In this document: piece by piece, positions 54,388 to 63,840 of the stretch
Position numbering within the stretch: the first letter of the stretch is position 1
How the letters are laid out: each line of letters opens with the position of its first letter
Assembly: GCF_947493125.1 (NCBI RefSeq)
Contig: NZ_CANLQB010000009.1
Span: 170,839-234,838 of the forward strand
DNA from: an uncultured Roseobacter sp.
Lineage (GTDB): Bacteria > Pseudomonadota > Alphaproteobacteria > Rhodobacterales > Rhodobacteraceae
Direction: 5' to 3'
Length of the DNA: 64,000 bases
The notes under the pieces: generated by a model
What the model was told of the DNA's origin: nothing
Seen by the model: the letters and a program-made list of their open reading frames with translations, nothing else
Databases searched by the model: none
Translations under genes and position numbers: made by a program

Positions 54388-54511
54388 GCTCTTCTCCTTC
54401 AACCCTGATGCGGAAGCGTCGTGCCTATCCTCACTGCAGAGCCAGGAGCTTGCGACAAACCCCGCGGTGACATCACTGCCTGCGACAGCTAACTCATTTC
54501 AAAAAAAATGA
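54380..54511 (+). CDS. Tiny overlapping ORF 1
   Basis: 43 aa, 'MYKLFSFNPDAEASCLSSLQ' onward. It starts inside the last codons of the DUF3987 gene and ends in an ATGA overlap with the next tiny ORF. No domain recognised. Evidence is the chain of overlaps and the fact that short ORFs are common after such genes. Confidence 0.4.
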   Translation: MYKLFSFNPDAEASCLSSLQSQELATNPAVTSLPATANSFQKK

Positions 54512-54684
54512 ATTTCCATCTGTCGCAGAAGTCGCTGGTCGCAAAGTTCATGGCCCTGGATCCCATCGCGAACGACGCTTTCGAGGAACGCGCCGCAATG
54601 CTCCAGTTCGATGCCGGCATGTCCCGCGAAGAGGCCGAACGCGAAGCCTTCATCCAGGTCATGGCCGCCTATCGCTCCTTCTGA
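54508..54684 (+). CDS. Tiny overlapping ORF 2
   Basis: 58 aa, 'MNFHLSQKSLVAKFMALDP' then 'FEERAAMLQFDAGMSREEAE', ending 'VMAAYRSF'. It looks like a real compact helical protein; its ATG overlaps the preceding stop. The stretch 'MLQFDAGMSREEAEREAF' resembles motifs in small proteins encoded near replication genes of mobile elements. Function unknown. Confidence 0.5.
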   Translation: MNFHLSQKSLVAKFMALDPIANDAFEERAAMLQFDAGMSREEAEREAFIQVMAAYRSF

Positions 54685-55156
54685 GAGGCGTTAGGTTCTT
54701 TCCCGGCTTTCCAACATGAGGGTAATTCACGCCATGTTACGCAGAGAACTTTTGCTCTCAGCAACACTTAAGGTTTGGGTTGTGGTTGTTGTTGTGAAGT
54801 GACGGATCGGTCGTATAGATCGCATTTCCTATCTCGATCAAACCGGACCTCGGTCTTCGATTTGGTACACGTTTGTCGAGCATTGAGGGTTCGTCAGACG
54901 CAGGTGATCGGTTAGGCTTGTTCATGGACAAAACTTGATAGGTGAAGCAGGGAAATCCTGAGATGAGTTCCAGTGGGAAGGTCCAGATACAAAGAAGCCG
55001 GCTCACTGGTTTCATCCTCACCTTGTTGGGACATCGCCATCACACGGCAGAGGTATCAGAGGCTGGTCTGTGCCTGATAGCAGGGGTTCGGCGAGAGGTA
55101 GGCCTTAGCCAGTTGACGCGACCCGCACCACAACCAAGACATTCGGACTCTCAACA
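54685..55156. other. Gene-free stretch before the helicase gene
   Basis: 472 bases. A short open frame at 54942-55160 has no support from a ribosome binding site or from composition. I see no strong hairpin or promoter. It must carry the helicase promoter. Confidence 0.5.
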
Positions 55157-57910
55157 GTGATCTTTCCGCTTCAGGGTGAGAGCGACGTGGCACTTGCGGG
55201 CGTGCGGCGCGCCCACGCAGAAGCTTTTGTGACATCGTTGAACGCCGCCTGGCGGAGCCACTTCGCCAAACAGGTGGACAAAGCGGACGCAGAGCTTCGC
55301 GCCTTGGCAGAGGTTGTGGGATGGCTCGAGCAGCCAAGGCGGTATCCGTCCGCTTGCCTGCTGCAACCTTTCTTGATAGGAGCGGTCCAAGTTCTAGACA
55401 TGCTTCCGGAGAGTATTCCGGACGGCGTTTTGCCAGACCAACAGCGCAAGGTACTAGACGCAGTTATTCGGTTTCAACAGGCCCCTGAGGAGATGCGGGA
55501 TGCGGCGGTCAAAGCCTTCGTTGATGCTGAGCTGGTTGAGACCAAGGAGTTCACGGATGTAATCGAATCCAACCCGCTGACGCCGGAGCAGCGCTTGGCG
55601 GTCGTAACAGACGAGGACGCGACATTGGTCCTCGCAGGCGCCGGCTCCGGGAAGACCAGCGTTATCGTCGCCAAGGCATCCTACCTGATCAATCGCGGGA
55701 TCCGGAAACCGGACGAGATCCTTCTTACGGCATTCGGCAAAGAGGCCGCGGCCGAGATGGCCAGTCGAATTGAAGAGCGGTCAGGGGCTGTCGTCGACGC
55801 GCTGACCTTTCATGCTCTTGGCAACAGGATCATTCGCGAAGTTGAAAGTGGCTCCCCTGCTTTGGCGCCACATGCCAGTGAAGACAAGCTGTTTAGCGCA
55901 TTGTTGCGCGATATTCTATTCGAGGACGTGGCCTCAATGCCAGGACTTGGATCGGTGCTGCTCAAGTGGTTCTCAGAGTTCTACTGGCCTTACAAAAGCG
56001 AGTGGGATTTCAAGACGAAGGACGAATACTACCAGTACGTCGAGGGCCATGAGCTCCGGACCCTTCAGGGTGATCTCGTCAAGAGCTTTGAAGAATGGGA
56101 AATCGCCAACTGGCTTTACCTCAATGGCATCGCCTCCATCTACGAGCCCGACTATGAACATGACCGGCCGCACAATGACCTGCAGGACTACACCCCAGAT
56201 TTCCGGCTGATAGACAGCGGTGTTTTCATCGAGCACTTTGGGGCTCGAAGATCACAATCCTCTGACGGATCTTACCGGCTCACAACAGCACCCCACGTAG
56301 ACCGAGATGCGTATCTCGCTGGCATGGAATGGAAGCGGAAAGTTCACGAAGAGAACGGCACGATTCTCATCGAGACCTACAGTTATGAGCGTGTCGAAGG
56401 CAATCTCACTGACGCTTTGGCAGAGAAGATCGCTCCCTATGTCGCAGCCGATCCAATTCCTCAGGATCAAGTCTTTGATAGGCTGTCCGAGCTAGGGCAG
56501 GTGGATGGCTTTACCCAGACGCTCGGGACGTTCCTGCGGCATTTCAAGAGTTCTGGTGGTTCTGTCGAGCAATGTCGTGCCCGTGCGCAGAAATCCCAGG
56601 ATGCACCGCGTGCAAACGCCTTCATGATGATTTTCGCCCCGCTTTTGGGAGCCTACCAGCGGCGCCTTGGAGATCGCATTGATTTTGAAGACATGATCGT
56701 TCGCGCCACCGAGCATGTGAAGTCCGGTCGCTATCACAGTCCCTACCGTCACTTGATAGTGGATGAATTCCAAGACATCTCTGAAGGGAGGGCGAAGTTG
56801 CTTTTGGCCCTAAAGGAGCAGCACGCGGACGCCCGCATCTTCGCTGTCGGTGACGACTGGCAATCCATCTACCGCTTTACTGGTGCCGACATTCATTTGA
56901 TGCGAGACTTCGGACGCGAGTTTGGCGGAACGTTCAATGGGCAGGACGGCATCCACAGCACCGTGGATCTCGGCCGCACGTTTAGGAGCGTCGACAAGAT
57001 TGCTCTGCCGGCGCGCAGTTTTGTGCTGCAGAACCCATCGCAAATCAAAAAGCAGGTCATACCTTTCGGCAAGACCGAGGAGACCGCAATCAGAATTGCC
57101 TACTACGCTCGCGGCGGCGAAGAGCACGCATTGCGGTCCGCTTTAGACGGTATTGGCGCCGCGCAGGGCGACAAGACGACAAGTGTTCTTTTGCTTGGGC
57201 GCTGCCGTTTCTTGAAACCAGACAATCTTAGGTCTTTGACTTCAAGTTCGCCGAACCTCAGCATTCGATTCATGACAGTGCATGCATCTAAGGGGTTAGA
57301 GGCGGACCATGTCATCATCTTGGGCGCCGTCACCCACCGTATGGGATTTCCGTCGGAGATCGTAGATGATCCGCTGCTCGATCTTGTTTTGCCAGCGCCC
57401 GAAAAGTTTGACCATGCGGAAGAACGCAGACTTTTCTATGTTGCGCTCACCCGCGCGCGAAAGTCAGTGATTGTTCTCGCCGATCGTGAGAAACCATCTG
57501 TCTTCGCTCGAGAATTGGCAGAGAAGCCGGAGTATGGGGCCACTGAGCTCGGCGAAGCTGGGATTGCAGAGCATCGCTGCGGTGCCTGCGGTGGTCGAAT
57601 GCTGGCTCAAACCTCCAAGAAGGGCCGTCGCTACTTTAGGTGTGAACACCGCTACCTGTGTGGTGAGACACGCAGTCCCTGTCCGGAATGTAGAACGGAT
57701 TTACCGGTCGTAGACAAAGCACAGCCGGGATACTTAGTATGTAGCTGTGGTGAGAAGTTCTCCGCCTGCCCACAGTGTTCAGACGGCTGGCTTGTTAAGC
57801 GAAACGGCAAGTGGGGCAAGTTTCTCAGTTGCACCAAATATCCGAAGTGTAGTGGAAAACAGAGCCTGCCGAAGGAGTGGAAAAAGCGACCTAGAAAGAA
57901 GACGTCTTAA
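55157..57910 (+). CDS. UvrD/HelD-like helicase with nuclease-like insertion and zinc ribbons
   Basis: 917 aa from a GTG; the start is uncertain. Superfamily 1 motifs: Walker A 'LAGAGSGKTSV' (159-169), 'LLTAFGKEAAAEM', 'VDEFQDIS', 'AVGDDWQSIYRFTGAD', 'MTVHASKGLEADHVI' and 'FYVALTRARKSV'. Inserted in domain 1 (about 305-390) is 'SFEEWEIANWLYLNGI' plus 'YTPDFRL' and 'VFIEHFG', a PD-(D/E)XK-like arrangement. The C-terminal 100 residues have paired CxxC zinc ribbons like those of topoisomerase I ('CPQCSDGWLV', 'CTKYPKCSG'). Defence or repair role possible. Confidence 0.88.
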   Translation: MIFPLQGESDVALAGVRRAHAEAFVTSLNAAWRSHFAKQVDKADAELRALAEVVGWLEQPRRYPSACLLQPFLIGAVQVLDMLPESIPDGVLPDQQRKVLDAVIRFQQAPEEMRDAAVKAFVDAELVETKEFTDVIESNPLTPEQRLAVVTDEDATLVLAGAGSGKTSVIVAKASYLINRGIRKPDEILLTAFGKEAAAEMASRIEERSGAVVDALTFHALGNRIIREVESGSPALAPHASEDKLFSALLRDILFEDVASMPGLGSVLLKWFSEFYWPYKSEWDFKTKDEYYQYVEGHELRTLQGDLVKSFEEWEIANWLYLNGIASIYEPDYEHDRPHNDLQDYTPDFRLIDSGVFIEHFGARRSQSSDGSYRLTTAPHVDRDAYLAGMEWKRKVHEENGTILIETYSYERVEGNLTDALAEKIAPYVAADPIPQDQVFDRLSELGQVDGFTQTLGTFLRHFKSSGGSVEQCRARAQKSQDAPRANAFMMIFAPLLGAYQRRLGDRIDFEDMIVRATEHVKSGRYHSPYRHLIVDEFQDISEGRAKLLLALKEQHADARIFAVGDDWQSIYRFTGADIHLMRDFGREFGGTFNGQDGIHSTVDLGRTFRSVDKIALPARSFVLQNPSQIKKQVIPFGKTEETAIRIAYYARGGEEHALRSALDGIGAAQGDKTTSVLLLGRCRFLKPDNLRSLTSSSPNLSIRFMTVHASKGLEADHVIILGAVTHRMGFPSEIVDDPLLDLVLPAPEKFDHAEERRLFYVALTRARKSVIVLADREKPSVFARELAEKPEYGATELGEAGIAEHRCGACGGRMLAQTSKKGRRYFRCEHRYLCGETRSPCPECRTDLPVVDKAQPGYLVCSCGEKFSACPQCSDGWLVKRNGKWGKFLSCTKYPKCSGKQSLPKEWKKRPRKKTS

Positions 57911-58003
57911 TCCGTTTAGAGCTAAGACTTATACTTTGGACATGGCTAAACTAAGCATGTGCGGAGAATTCTGCTTTTTTTGGGCCTCTGACGCGGCAGT
58001 CGC

Positions 58004-58044
58004 GCACTAACAATAAAATTGGACCACTCAAGTGGGGCTGATCA
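58004..58044 (+). repeat. Left copy of a 41-base inverted repeat
   Basis: From GCACTAACAA to GGGGCTGATCA. It is the reverse complement of 63924-63964 with two mismatches in 41. Similarity stops abruptly inside (after TGATCA) and fades outside, so these are probably ends of one insertion-sequence type in opposite orientation. Confidence 0.8.
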
Positions 58045-58137
58045 ATGGTCCAGCCAGCATATTGACAAACTTCGCTTACCGCCGCCCAAATTGGAAAGCA
58101 ATGCTATCCATTGGATAACTGCGGGTTTGGGGGAAAC

Positions 58138-61100
58138 ATGGACCACCTTAAAGCATGGCTTGAGCGTCACATGCTGGGAAAACACTACGACGCGTTTGCC
58201 GCAAATTCTGTCGATCTAGAAATCATTTCAGATCTTGAAGAATCCGAGTTCGCCGACTTAGGTCTAGATTTGGGCGATCGCAAACGTATGATGCGAGCGC
58301 TAAAAACCCTCCCTTCGTTCCCGGTGGAATCTTCTGACATTGCCGAGACAACCGTTTCTTTACCGGCTGTGCTGGACAATAGAGCTGGGGTAGCAAGGGT
58401 TGAAGAGAAACTGCACTTGACAATGGTATTTGTGGACCTTGTAGGCTCAACTGCCCTTTCGAACGAGCTCAATCTCGAGGATTATCGCGATGCGATACAC
58501 TGCTACCAGATATTCGCACTGAAGGCGATCCGGAAGCATCACGGGCATGTCGCCCAGTTCATTGGCGACGCGGTCACTGCGTACTTCGGCTACCCGACAG
58601 CTGCCGAGGATGATGCAGAGCGAGCAATTCTTGCCGGGCTGGATATTTGCGAAGGGATTGACAAGCACGTATTGGTTCCAAACCACACAATGCAAGCAAG
58701 AGTTGGTGTCGCTACTGGGGACTTGGTCGTTGAAGAAGTAGCGATGCGCCAGGGGCTGGCTTTCGGTGGTACGCCAAATCTTGCTGCGCGGATCATGGCC
58801 TTAACTGAACCAGGAACGGTTGCAATCAGCGATCGAACAAAAAGGCTATTGGGCGGGGCGGCATCGTGTGAATGGCTTGGACGACACGAGCTAAAAGGTT
58901 TTCAACGTCTAGAAAGCATTTGGCGTGTTCGGGACGCCACCAATGTAGGATTGCGGTTTCGGACGCGGCAGAAGGGTGCGATACTGCCGATGGTCGGCCG
59001 GGAAGACGAGATCCGGCTGCTCAAGAGTCGCTGGAAAGCAGTTTGTCGCGGCCAAACACAGACGGTTCTGATTTCCGGTGAACCCGGCATTGGGAAGTCT
59101 CGGCTGGTTGAGGCACTTGCAGAAAAAATCGACGAGGACGGTGGGCAGCGGCTGAACTTCCAGTGTTCTGTTCATCATCGGGGCAATGCCTACTTTCCTT
59201 TAGTTTCTCTAGTTCATTTGGCGGCAAGTATCCGGCGTTCTGACCCGCCGCCAAAACAAGCGGACAAACTCAAGCGCCTTCTCAATACCTGGTTCCCAGG
59301 ACCAGACTACGAGGACGCCCTCGGATTGTTTTCCTATCTCCTATCAATTCCTGCCAGTGCTGCCGATCTGGACCCGAACCTGTCGCCGGAGCAGTTAAAG
59401 GTGCGACTACATCAACTACTAACCGACCTTGTGGTGAGACTATCCAAACGGCGTCCTCTGTTTTTGCTTTTTGAGGATCTGCATTGGGTTGATCCGTCTA
59501 CCGAAGAGCTGATTGATCTATTGATCGATCGACTGGGTGATCGCCGGGTCATGATATTGGGCACTTCGCGCCCAGAGTACAAGCAGCCATGGACTGGACT
59601 TGCTCGCGTGACGTCACTATCTATCTCCCGATTAGACGATGATTTCGCGCATAAGTTGATGCGCAACGCACTGTCAGGAGAAGTGGTCGCGCGCGAGGTA
59701 GAGGCACAGATCATCAAGAAATCCGAGGGTGTTCCGCTTTTTCTCGAAGAGATGTCTCACATGGTTAGGAGACGCCAATTAGAGCCTGAAGCGAGCAACA
59801 ACAGTGGTGAATTCGTCTCCCTGCCGTCAACACTCAAAGACCTGTTGCGTGCCAAAATCGATGGTCTTGCGACGGCCCGTGAAATTGTCCCGGTTTGTGC
59901 CGCAATTGGCCGAACAATTTACCCGTCGATGGTTCACGCAGTAACGGGCATGTCCTTCGACAAGGCGCGGGCCCAGCTGGATTATCTCTCCGAAGTAAGA
60001 ATACTCGTACCGCGCGGGAACCAGCCAGACCGAAGCTATTCCTTTAGGCATGCTCTGATTCAAGACGCTGCTTACGATCTGATGTTGAATAGCCGCGCAC
60101 GAGATTTGCATCGACAGATTGCTAAAGTGATTGTCGAGCTCTATCCGGATCTTGCTCGACAACAGCCTGATTTGCTTGCTCAGCACTATACTCGCGCGAG
60201 ATTACATGCCCAAGCCCGTGACGCCTGGTGCGAGGCCGCGAACCATGCTGCAAGGCGATCAGCTACCGAAGAAACTATTCGGCATCTTGAAAATGCTATT
60301 GAACAGAACGGACAACTCGATGACCCTAAGGTTCGCCATACCGAAGAAATTGCGCTTCGGAAGATGTTCAATGTGGCGCTAAACACACGCGCATTCGGGT
60401 CGAGCCCCGTCCTAGAAAACATGAACCGACTGCATGAATTGCTAAACAAGACAGATGCGGCACCAGAGGACGCATTCCTCGCCCTTCATGTGCAATTTGG
60501 CGCTCAACTGATGCTGGGTGACACCGGAAGCGCTCTGAAAATGTGCGATGATCTTGATCGAATTACCCAAGATCACAACGATCTGACCATGAACACGATT
60601 GCCCTACACAATCGCGGGATGGCGTCATTTATGCAGGGCGACTTTGACGCAGCTATAACCAATTTTGACTCAGCTCTCATTCAACGCGAACGGTGTTCAG
60701 CTGCTGACATATTGCGCTACCATGCGGCCGATATAGGTCCAGTTGACGCCGCGATGCGCTGCTGGGCTCTTTCCTTACGGAACGATGATCCAGAAACGGT
60801 TCGAGGCGCGATAAAGGCCGTTACCGCGCGGCTGACGTCCGAGGATCATGAGTTCTCGCGATGCTTCGCTCTCAACATTCTGGCCACATCATACCAGGCT
60901 CTAGGAGATACTGATGCGTTACTTGAGTTGGTTGAAGAAGCGGTCAAAATTAGCACCGAGCATAACTTTAAGTATTGGGACGCATGGAGCGCAATTATCC
61001 AGTGTTGGGCTCAAGCAACTTCCGGAGAGGCGACGCTTGCCATCTCCGGCCTTGCGGCAGGAATCGATGCGTATTTGGCGACAGGATCGACACAGATCGT

Positions 61101-61269
61101 TCCTTACGCACAAACCTTGTTGGCAGACGCATACTTGCGCAGTGGAGATGTCGAACGCGCGCTCACAACAATTCAAAAGATGAAAGCCAATCAGAAAGAT
61201 GGCGGACCTTGTTATCACATGGGCATTGCTGCCCGAGTTGAAGCCGACGTTCGAGCGGCAATGGGATAA
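58138..61269 (+). CDS. SAM domain-adenylate/guanylate cyclase-AAA ATPase-TPR protein
   Basis: 1043 aa from ATG 58138 (GGGGGAAAC upstream). A SAM domain (about 1-60, 'LKAWLERHMLGKHYDAF') is followed by a class III cyclase domain (about 95-265). The cyclase metal-binding Asp100 is in 'MVFVDLVGST' and Asp144 in 'IGDAVTAYF'; the transition-state Asn and Arg are in 'NLAARI'. An AAA/STAND ATPase with Walker A 'GEPGIGKSR' (314-322) and 'LFEDLHWVD' follows, then helical TPR-like repeats to the end. Family members make cAMP in response to unknown input. Encoded alone between inverted repeats. Confidence 0.9.
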   Translation: MDHLKAWLERHMLGKHYDAFAANSVDLEIISDLEESEFADLGLDLGDRKRMMRALKTLPSFPVESSDIAETTVSLPAVLDNRAGVARVEEKLHLTMVFVDLVGSTALSNELNLEDYRDAIHCYQIFALKAIRKHHGHVAQFIGDAVTAYFGYPTAAEDDAERAILAGLDICEGIDKHVLVPNHTMQARVGVATGDLVVEEVAMRQGLAFGGTPNLAARIMALTEPGTVAISDRTKRLLGGAASCEWLGRHELKGFQRLESIWRVRDATNVGLRFRTRQKGAILPMVGREDEIRLLKSRWKAVCRGQTQTVLISGEPGIGKSRLVEALAEKIDEDGGQRLNFQCSVHHRGNAYFPLVSLVHLAASIRRSDPPPKQADKLKRLLNTWFPGPDYEDALGLFSYLLSIPASAADLDPNLSPEQLKVRLHQLLTDLVVRLSKRRPLFLLFEDLHWVDPSTEELIDLLIDRLGDRRVMILGTSRPEYKQPWTGLARVTSLSISRLDDDFAHKLMRNALSGEVVAREVEAQIIKKSEGVPLFLEEMSHMVRRRQLEPEASNNSGEFVSLPSTLKDLLRAKIDGLATAREIVPVCAAIGRTIYPSMVHAVTGMSFDKARAQLDYLSEVRILVPRGNQPDRSYSFRHALIQDAAYDLMLNSRARDLHRQIAKVIVELYPDLARQQPDLLAQHYTRARLHAQARDAWCEAANHAARRSATEETIRHLENAIEQNGQLDDPKVRHTEEIALRKMFNVALNTRAFGSSPVLENMNRLHELLNKTDAAPEDAFLALHVQFGAQLMLGDTGSALKMCDDLDRITQDHNDLTMNTIALHNRGMASFMQGDFDAAITNFDSALIQRERCSAADILRYHAADIGPVDAAMRCWALSLRNDDPETVRGAIKAVTARLTSEDHEFSRCFALNILATSYQALGDTDALLELVEEAVKISTEHNFKYWDAWSAIIQCWAQATSGEATLAISGLAAGIDAYLATGSTQIVPYAQTLLADAYLRSGDVERALTTIQKMKANQKDGGPCYHMGIAARVEADVRAAMG

Positions 61270-61632
61270 TCCTTTGGGTTCCGAACTTGTTAGGGAGTGA
61301 GGTCTGGTGATCGAGGCAACGGGGTTTGTTTCATCGAACACGTCGTTTGATCGCGATGTAAATAATGGTCTCGTCGTTAGAGCATCAAAATAGGGCGAAT
61401 TGCTTGATCGGGCAGCTACCTGTCATCGACAGTTGTACAATGAATCGAATAGCAAACGTGGACACTGCAAAGAGCGTGCAATTTTCGCCAAGATGCGTTA
61501 ACCTTTATTCATAATGCCTTTCGCCGACGAGCTGTCTCTCAGCATTTTTGGAGTCTGCGTGAATATCTGGGCTAATCTAACATTTTGATTTCTGCCAAGA
61601 TTTCAAAGATCCAGCTTTAAACGGAGGAAATA
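61270..61632. other. Gene-free stretch upstream of the secreted protein gene
   Basis: 363 bases, AT-rich towards its right end. GCGTTAACCTTTATTCATAA (61496-61515) includes a single TTAACC half-site, similar to CtrA sites but with no proper second half. No strong promoter or hairpin was identified. Confidence 0.5.
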
Positions 61633-62559
61633 ATGAACAAGAGATTTTTTTCTACATTATATCGTTTGATACGTCTTACAGTTCCACTGTGTTTGGTGAT
61701 ATCAACTTTGGCTGTATCCCAAGTAGAAGGGCAAGAGTATAGCGAAGCCAATCCCTTCGGTGTCAACTATAGCTATATTACCGAGGCTGGCGATAAGGAG
61801 CGTTTTGACCTCGAAGAGCTTTCCAAACAACTTGTGGATCAACGCTTAGATCTCGAATCGCTAAATAACTTGACGGCCCGAACAGTTGATGACCTCGATG
61901 CTTTAGCGTCGGATCCGATGATCCGAAACCTGTTAGGCAATTCAACGACGCGCCCGCTTGGTCAAGGAATACTCTTGGGCGGAATGTCAAGTGCAGCCGC
62001 GATTGTGATCCTGAATGTCACTGTAATTGGCGCGGAAAAATGTGACACGCTCGGAAAGGTATTGTTCGGGTCAGCAGTACTGGGCAGTAGTTCCATGCGC
62101 GCAGTTCAAAACGCACACGATGCCGCAACGGGCATTGGGCTTGGCCGAGGTGAATTTGATATTCGAACAACCAAGTTTGTGCTATGTCGCGACCCCGAGA
62201 ATAACACTTTCGAGGGCGTGCCAATTAACGTTCGCTGGGTTTTTAACGTCAACGGCAACAGCCTAACTACTGAAAAAGCTCCTTTCACAAATCCTCCGCC
62301 CAACAATGGGAACTACAAGCAGCGCTTTCTCGCTAGGGGTCTTGGGATAGAACTTGTGTTGATGGAAATCGACGGTGCTGCGCTTCCGCCTAGCAATCCA
62401 AGCTATCTGATCGTTGAGGATGCCTGCATAGACATCTGGTTTGTAGACGAGGTCGATGACTTTGATATTGTGGTGCCGGCATCCATGAGCGGAAGTGGCG
62501 TGTTTTGTGCTGGCGGATACTGCAAGGGCAATCCACCAGGATTGGACGCAACACAATAA
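61633..62559 (+). CDS. Secreted protein of unknown function
   Basis: 308 aa; GGAGGA lies 6 bases before ATG 61633. A long signal peptide (hydrophobic 'LIRLTVPLCLVISTLAVS', cleavage near 'VEGQE') is followed by an Asp/Glu/Leu-rich helical region, a small Gly/Ala hydrophobic patch ('LGQGILLGGMSSAAAIVIL') and a C-terminal domain with four cysteines. No family recognised. Encoded downstream of the cyclase, but with its own 363-base leader, so not obviously co-transcribed. Confidence 0.72.
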   Translation: MNKRFFSTLYRLIRLTVPLCLVISTLAVSQVEGQEYSEANPFGVNYSYITEAGDKERFDLEELSKQLVDQRLDLESLNNLTARTVDDLDALASDPMIRNLLGNSTTRPLGQGILLGGMSSAAAIVILNVTVIGAEKCDTLGKVLFGSAVLGSSSMRAVQNAHDAATGIGLGRGEFDIRTTKFVLCRDPENNTFEGVPINVRWVFNVNGNSLTTEKAPFTNPPPNNGNYKQRFLARGLGIELVLMEIDGAALPPSNPSYLIVEDACIDIWFVDEVDDFDIVVPASMSGSGVFCAGGYCKGNPPGLDATQ

Positions 62560-62631
62560 AGACGTTTTGCTCAAAAGTCGACCAAAAACTGCGCGCTGTG
62601 GCGAATTCGCCGCGGCGCGTTGGATTGCATA

Positions 62632-62656
62632 TGATGTGCTACCCAACGCGCCCTCG
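62632..62656 (+). repeat. IS terminal inverted repeat (orfB side)
   Basis: 25 bases, exactly complementary to 63841-63865; begins with TG as in IS3-family ends. Confidence 0.9.
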
Positions 62657-62683
62657 GCCGTTGTCAGAGTTTTCGCCCTTCGA

Positions 62684-63487
62684 TCAAGTGCACGGGCTGG
62701 TGTCGTGCGCTGATTTCATCAGCTCCGCCGGGACCTTGTGCCCGATGGCGCTGTGCGGCCGTTCCTCATTGTAGTCTCTACGCCAAGCCTCTAACTTTTC
62801 GGCCGCATCTTCAAGGCTCATGAACCAGTGGCTGTTCAGGCATTCAGCCCGGAAACGTCCGTTGAACGCCTCAATGAAGGCATTGTCCGTCGGTTTGCCC
62901 GGCCGTGAGAAGTCCAAGGTGACGCCGCGCTGATAGGCCCAGGGGTCCATGTCGCGCGAGATGAACTCGCTGCCCTGATCGACGCGGATCGTGGCCGGAT
63001 AGCCGATACGGCGGCACGTCCGGTCGAGCGTAGCGACCACATACTCACCCCGATAGCTGAACCGGGGATCGAGCACCGGCACGAAGCGTGAGAAGGTATC
63101 GACGACGGTCAGAACTCTGATCTTCCGACCCGTTGCCAACTGGTCATGCACGAAGTCCATCGCCCATACATCGTTGGGACCGACGGCTTCCGCCCGATCT
63201 TCCCTGAGCTTTGCCTTTACCCGCCGCTTCGGCGTTTTGTTCCTGAGTTGCATGCCCAACTCCTTGTAAATGCGATAGGTCTTCTTCGTGTTGATCTCCC
63301 AGCCCTCGCGCCTAAGCAGGACGTGGACGCGCCGGTATCCGAACCGGATCTGAGTCTGGCAAATCTCCCTGATGCGCTGCTCCAACGCGGCCTGACCAGG
63401 CCGACGAGAGTTGTAGCGATAGGTCCGGGGATCGAACCGGATCACCGCACAGGCCCGGCAGATCGACACCTGCCAATCCGCCCGCAT
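62684..63487 (-). CDS. IS3-family transposase orfB (DDE integrase domain)
   Basis: 267 aa as read from ATG 63487; the reading frame is open further upstream ('KALRPARKRTLVDEM'), consistent with production as an OrfAB fusion by -1 frameshift near 63528. The DDE catalytic residues are visible: Asp in 'WAMDFVHDQL', Asp in 'IRVDQGSEF' and Glu in 'FIEAFNGRFRAECL'. The C-terminal 'DYNEERPHSAIGHKVPAEL' is diagnostic. Because orfA is broken, the fusion transposase cannot be made from this copy without suppression. Confidence 0.92.
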   Translation of the reverse strand: MRADWQVSICRACAVIRFDPRTYRYNSRRPGQAALEQRIREICQTQIRFGYRRVHVLLRREGWEINTKKTYRIYKELGMQLRNKTPKRRVKAKLREDRAEAVGPNDVWAMDFVHDQLATGRKIRVLTVVDTFSRFVPVLDPRFSYRGEYVVATLDRTCRRIGYPATIRVDQGSEFISRDMDPWAYQRGVTLDFSRPGKPTDNAFIEAFNGRFRAECLNSHWFMSLEDAAEKLEAWRRDYNEERPHSAIGHKVPAELMKSAHDTSPCT

Positions 63488-63519
63488 CTCGTCGACCAGC
63501 GTCCTTTTCCGGGCAGGCC

Positions 63520-63786
63520 TCAGAGCTTTCGTTTAATGACGTCCTGCAACATCTCCTTGTCGAGGGACAGGTCCGCGACGATCTTCTTCAGCCGAGCATT
63601 CTCCTGCTCAAGCGCCCTCAACCGCTTCATCTCCGACGGCATGAGCCCCGCATACTTCTTCTTCCAATTGAAGAACGCCGGCGAGCTGATGCCGGCCTTC
63701 CGGCAGACCTCCGCGACGGGCGTCCCGTCCTCCGCCTACTTGATGATGAACGCCTTCTGCGCGTCCGTGAACTTCGATGCCTTCAT
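63520..63786 (-). pseudogene. IS3-family orfA with an in-frame amber stop
   Basis: 88 codons from ATG 63786 ('MKASKFTDAQKAFIIK') with a TAG at codon 17 (63738-63736), where homologous OrfA proteins usually have Gln (CAG to TAG). After it the frame continues with the helix-turn-helix 'GTPVAEVCRKAGISSPAFFN' and the leucine zipper to 'DVIKRKL'. Binding to the IS ends should be lost. Confidence 0.85.
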
Positions 63787-63840
63787 GCGTTTCCGCTCCT
63801 CTCCCAGCCAGGGAAATCTAGCGAAAACTCTAACCAGGAT

